Assembly: GCF_024125445.1 (NCBI RefSeq)
Contig: NZ_JAMXWM010000010.1
Location: 1-64,000 of the forward strand
DNA from: Sporolactobacillus shoreicorticis
Lineage (GTDB): Bacteria; Bacillota; Bacilli; Bacillales; Sporolactobacillaceae
Length of the DNA: 64,000 nt
Direction: 5' to 3'
Positions 58,753 to 64,000 of this stretch are shown here, piece after piece. The notes beneath the pieces are model-generated. The model searched no databases and was not told where the DNA came from. It saw nothing but the letters and a program-made list of their open reading frames with translations. Position numbers and translations under genes: made by a program. Each line of letters begins with the position of its first letter. Position 1 is the first letter of the stretch.

Positions 58753-61215
58753 ATGGCAGAGCAAGATGAACGGCGGGTCAAGCCGGTCAATATAGGCAAA
58801 CAGATGCGTGATTCGTTCTTGAGTTACGCGATGAGCGTTATTGTCAGTCGAGCATTGCCTGATGTGCGCGACGGACTGAAACCGGTGCACAGGCGCATTC
58901 TTTTCGCCATGAATGAACTCGGCATTACGTCGGATAAAGGCTATAAAAAATCGGCGCGAATTGTCGGTGAAGTTATCGGCAAGTATCATCCGCACGGTGA
59001 TTCGGCTGTTTATGACACGATGGTGCGCATGGCTCAGGATTTCAGCTATCGTTATGAATTAGTGGACGGTCATGGAAACTTCGGGTCCGTCGATGGTGAC
59101 CCAGCGGCCGCAATGCGTTATACGGAAGCACGTATGTCGAAAATATCCATGGAAATGGTACGCGATATTCGTAAAGATACGATTGATTTTGTTCCGAACT
59201 ACGATGAGAATGAAGAAGAACCGGTCGTACTTCCTTCGCGTTTTCCTAACCTGCTGGTCAATGGCGCTTCAGGAATTGCCGTGGGTATGGCAACAAATAT
59301 TCCCCCCCACCAATTGGGCGAGGTCATTGACGCTGTTCTGGCAATCAGCAAGAATCCAGAAATTCCGGTTCAGGAATTAATGCAATTGATACCGGGACCT
59401 GACTTTCCAACCGGTGGATTGATCTTGGGACGCGAAGGCATCCGCCGCGCGTATCGCACCGGTCGTGGATCGATTATTGTTCGCGCAAAAGTTGAAATTG
59501 AAGAAAACGCAAATGGAAAACAGAGCATCATTGTGACCGAACTTCCCTATCAGGTAAATAAGGCGAGATTGATCGAGCGCATTGCAGAAATGGTACGCGA
59601 TAAGAAAATCGAAGGCATTACCGATCTGCGCGATGAATCAGACCGTCAAGGCATGCGCATAGTGATTGAGGTTCGCCGTGATACGAACGCGAATGTGCTT
59701 CTGAACAATTTGTATAAGCATACCGGGCTGCAAACAAGCTTCGGTATTAACATGCTGGCACTTGTAGACGGCAGGCCGCGTGTCCTGACATTGAAGGAAT
59801 GCTTGAACTACTACCTCGAACATCAGGAGACGGTTATTCGCCGCAGAACAGCATTCGAACTGAAAAAGGCTGAGGCACGAGCGCATATTCTTGAAGGATT
59901 GCGTATCGCTTTGGATCATTTGGACGAAGTCATTGCCTTAATCCGCAGCTCGAAGACGGCAGACATTGCACGTCAAGGATTAATGGAGAATTTCTCACTC
60001 AGTGAAGTGCAGGCTCAAGCAATTTTGGATATGCGGTTGCAGCGTCTGACAGGACTGGAACGTGAGAAAATTGAGCAGGAATATGCTGAACTTGTCAAGA
60101 AAATTGCTGAGCTTAAGGAAATTCTTGCTGACCAACAGAAAGTACTGCATATCATCCGTAAAGAACTACGTGAAATCAAAGAAAAATTTAATGATGCGCG
60201 CCGAACGGAAATCACCGTCGGCGATGACTTGATTGAGGACGAAGACTTGATCGAGCGTGAAGACATTGTCATCACCGTTTCGCATAACGGATATGTGAAG
60301 CGTATGCCGGTAAATACGTATAAGAGCCAAAATAGAGGCGGACGCGGGATTCAAGCGATGGGGACGAACGAAAATGACTTTGTCGAGCATTTATTCCAGA
60401 CCAACACGCATCATCATATCCTGTTCTTCACGAACAAGGGGCGTGTCTATCAGCTTAAGGGTTATCAAATTCCGGAACTGGGCAGAACGGCAAAGGGCAT
60501 TCCGATCATTAATTTAATTCAAATTGAAAAAGACGAAAAGATTACCGCCTTTTTCCCGGTCGAAGGATTCGATGATGAACATTATCTTGTTTTTCTGACA
60601 AAGAACGGCATCACAAAGCGCTCGCCTCTTTCTGATTTCTCGAATATTCGAAAGACCGGCTTATTCGCGATTACCGTGCGGGATGAAGATGAACTGATCG
60701 CTGTTCGTCTAACAGACGGAAGTCACGACCTTATTGTCGGCACGAAAAAAGGGATGGCAATCCGTTATCATGAAACGGATGTGCGCGCGATGGGACGCAC
60801 AGCGGCAGGCGTCAAAGCAATCACCTTAGACGCAGGCGATGAAGTCGTCGGAATGGGTATTGCAGACGACGGTATGGACGTGTTAATTGTTACGGAAAAC
60901 GGATTCGGAAAACGTACGGCAAGTGATGAATACCGACTGCAGACACGTGGCGGCAAAGGGCTTAAGACTTGCAATATTACAGAAAAAAATGGTGAGTTGG
61001 TTGCCCTCCGTACGGTTGAAGAAACGGAAGACCTTATGATCATTACGGCAAACGGTGTCATCATTCGTATGCCCGTATCCGGAATTTCCAAACTTGGGAG
61101 AAATACGATGGGCGTTACCTTGATCCGAGTTGATGAAGGAGACAGCATCGCAACAATCGCCCGCATTCAAAATAATGATGATGAACCGGAAAAAACTGGG
61201 GACAGTGAAGCGTAA
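58753..61215 (+). CDS. gyrA: DNA gyrase subunit A
   Basis: Cleavage/rejoining subunit. Catalytic Tyr123 in [14 protein letters not shown]. The quinolone region reads [13 protein letters not shown] with Ser84 and the usual acidic partner pattern, so no obvious resistance change. C-terminal beta-pinwheel with the GyrA box (QNRGGRGIQ). 820 residues; GGAGG precedes the ATG. Confidence 0.98.
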   Translation: MAEQDERRVKPVNIGKQMRDSFLSYAMSVIVSRALPDVRDGLKPVHRRILFAMNELGITSDKGYKKSARIVGEVIGKYHPHGDSAVYDTMVRMAQDFSYRYELVDGHGNFGSVDGDPAAAMRYTEARMSKISMEMVRDIRKDTIDFVPNYDENEEEPVVLPSRFPNLLVNGASGIAVGMATNIPPHQLGEVIDAVLAISKNPEIPVQELMQLIPGPDFPTGGLILGREGIRRAYRTGRGSIIVRAKVEIEENANGKQSIIVTELPYQVNKARLIERIAEMVRDKKIEGITDLRDESDRQGMRIVIEVRRDTNANVLLNNLYKHTGLQTSFGINMLALVDGRPRVLTLKECLNYYLEHQETVIRRRTAFELKKAEARAHILEGLRIALDHLDEVIALIRSSKTADIARQGLMENFSLSEVQAQAILDMRLQRLTGLEREKIEQEYAELVKKIAELKEILADQQKVLHIIRKELREIKEKFNDARRTEITVGDDLIEDEDLIEREDIVITVSHNGYVKRMPVNTYKSQNRGGRGIQAMGTNENDFVEHLFQTNTHHHILFFTNKGRVYQLKGYQIPELGRTAKGIPIINLIQIEKDEKITAFFPVEGFDDEHYLVFLTKNGITKRSPLSDFSNIRKTGLFAITVRDEDELIAVRLTDGSHDLIVGTKKGMAIRYHETDVRAMGRTAAGVKAITLDAGDEVVGMGIADDGMDVLIVTENGFGKRTASDEYRLQTRGGKGLKTCNITEKNGELVALRTVEETEDLMIITANGVIIRMPVSGISKLGRNTMGVTLIRVDEGDSIATIARIQNNDDEPEKTGDSEA

Positions 61216-61250
61216 CGACACGAAGATTCACAATGGCGAGGTGAGCCGGC

Positions 61251-62339
61251 ATGATTGTAACTAGCGATGAACTTAAAGCGGGATGCATCCTGCGGAAGGA
61301 TGTCTATTCCAAATCAGTTAAGCCACTGATGAAAGCAGGAACAGTACTTAATGAAACACATATTGCGTTTCTGAGGGCCTTTTTAATCAAACATGTTGAT
61401 GTTGATCATTTTGTGCGCTCTTCCGTAAAGCGTTCAGTCAAAAAAAATTCAGATCTTGACCTTGAGAACAGTTCTTTGACTGTTCCAAAACCCGAGGCGA
61501 CGCGCAGCCCGCTGGACAAAAAATATCACCAGTCGGTAAGCGACTATCAGCATTTCTTTTATCAATGGCAGTCGGGAGCTGGTGTTTCCATCGGTGATTT
61601 CAGAGCTGCCATGATGCCTTTGATTACAGGCGCACTTGATGATCCGATGTGGCTTGCTTCCCATCTTATTAAGCACAGGCGAATTCCCAATATTGCTGAA
61701 CGCAGTGTTCTTTTTGGGTTATTGGCTACTTTCTTTGCTAAAAAATCCAACCTTGGCTCCGGTTCCGGTGACAGCATTCAGCTCGGACTTGCGGGCATGC
61801 TGGCTGATTGCGGGCTTGCCAAGCTTTCTCCATCTCTGCTTGGTAAAAAAGAACTCATCGGCAGTGAAAAAAATACTTTTGAACGGCATGTGATTGACAG
61901 TTACAAAATGCTTAAAGGGATTCCGACACTTAAGGATGAGACATTGGTTGCTGTGATTCAGCACCATGAACGTGAGGACGGAAGCGGTTTTCCACTCAAT
62001 ATTGATGGCTCTCAGATAAGTATGAATGGAAAGATCCTAGCCATTTGTGACGGTTTTCTGACCCAGATGACAATAGAACGCTCCGGCAGCCTGCCCACTG
62101 TTCTTGACCATTTAAGAATCTCATCTTATGGAAGACTGTCACGCTATCTTTTGGATAAATTTTGTTATGAATTAATGACTCTGTTTGTTGGCATGAATGT
62201 TCAGCTTTCTGACGGGCAGGCCGGAGAAATAACCTTTATACCAGCCAAAGAACCGACTCGACCAATGATCCATCTTACCGATAATCGTGTGTATGCTCTG
62301 ACTGAATTCAGTAACGTCACTATTGATCGCTTTCTGTGA
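61251..62339 (+). CDS. HD-GYP-like protein with degenerate metal site
   Basis: A 362-residue cytoplasmic protein resembling c-di-GMP phosphodiesterases of the HD-GYP class. HHEREDGSGFP (238-248, HHExxxGxGYP) and KILAICDGF are present, but the HD pair reads Ala185-Asp186 (MLADCGLAKL) instead of His-Asp, and the upstream histidine (NIAERSV) is also replaced. It is probably not a normal phosphodiesterase; it may bind nucleotide or partners. It occupies the place of yaaC after gyrA in Bacillus. GAGGTGA precedes the ATG. Confidence 0.8.
   Translation: MIVTSDELKAGCILRKDVYSKSVKPLMKAGTVLNETHIAFLRAFLIKHVDVDHFVRSSVKRSVKKNSDLDLENSSLTVPKPEATRSPLDKKYHQSVSDYQHFFYQWQSGAGVSIGDFRAAMMPLITGALDDPMWLASHLIKHRRIPNIAERSVLFGLLATFFAKKSNLGSGSGDSIQLGLAGMLADCGLAKLSPSLLGKKELIGSEKNTFERHVIDSYKMLKGIPTLKDETLVAVIQHHEREDGSGFPLNIDGSQISMNGKILAICDGFLTQMTIERSGSLPTVLDHLRISSYGRLSRYLLDKFCYELMTLFVGMNVQLSDGQAGEITFIPAKEPTRPMIHLTDNRVYALTEFSNVTIDRFL

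Positions 62340-64000
<1,661 letters not shown>

Overview
The window is the replication-origin region of a low-to-moderate GC, endospore-forming member of the Bacillales (Bacillota). Evidence for this is the order rpmH-dnaA-oriC-dnaN-yaaA-recF-gyrB-gyrA, the walRK-yycHI-walJ-htrA operon, soj/spo0J/noc with two parS sites, the sporulation-associated yyaC, and a T-box in front of a single-chain glycyl-tRNA synthetase. The genus cannot be fixed from the sequence alone. Genes between rlmH and rpmH point mostly away from the origin on the minus strand. Genes from dnaA to guaB are on the plus strand, so both replichore starts are visible.

Layout. 1-5.9 kb: poorly characterised minus-strand genes (two membrane-anchored unknowns, two small unknowns), then an orphan FlgE-like flagellar gene, an EcsC-family gene and a WYL-type regulator. 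5.9-12.3 kb: a probable integrative element with a large serine recombinase, a primase-helicase, two unknown genes and a RadC-like JAMM protein. It carries an iteron-like repeat and its own terminators, but no relaxase or virion gene. 12.4-16.8 kb: a scarred accessory zone with a DUF499-like ATPase fragment, a two-gene operon (DUF5343-like plus a HEPN-type RNase candidate), an intact IS110-family element and an IS30-like transposase remnant. 16.8-24.8 kb: rlmH, a DnaA-box cluster outside oriC, htrA, and the walJ-yycI-yycH-walK-walR envelope regulon operon. 25.1-31.9 kb: tRNA-fMet/Asp/Phe, purA, dnaB-type helicase, rplI, gdpP, yybS. 32.0-35.3 kb: a plus-strand island with a CDF metal exporter behind a structured leader, a CheW protein, a YfbR-like HD protein and a DUF420 (CtaM/YozB) protein. 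35.5-40.7 kb: rpsR-ssb-rpsF, ychF, a DUF951 gene, T-box-glyQS, yyaC. 40.8-51.0 kb: spo0J, soj, noc, rsmG, mnmG, mnmE, jag, yidC, yidD, rnpA, rpmH. 51.0-64.0 kb: bipartite oriC around dnaA, dnaN, yaaA, recF, gyrB, gyrA, a degenerate HD-GYP protein, and guaB, which runs off the right end.

How the parts fit. The core encodes replication initiation (DnaA, DnaN, helicase, gyrase, SSB, RecF), origin segregation and nucleoid occlusion (Soj, Spo0J, Noc, parS), translation and tRNA modification (MnmE/G, RsmG, RlmH, L9, L34, S6, S18), membrane insertion (YidC, YidD, Jag), the essential WalRK cell-wall switch, and purine synthesis (PurA, GuaB). Most of the unusual content lies in 5.9-16.8 kb. The best candidate for an undescribed system is the compact DUF5343-like/HEPN operon at 12979-14760, sitting among remnants of other defence and mobile genes. 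Further leads are the iteron-bearing integrative element, the presumptive IS110 bridge RNA, the DnaA-box cluster before rlmH, the terminator-bearing leader of the CDF exporter, and a repetitive element inserted in the dnaA-dnaN half of oriC.
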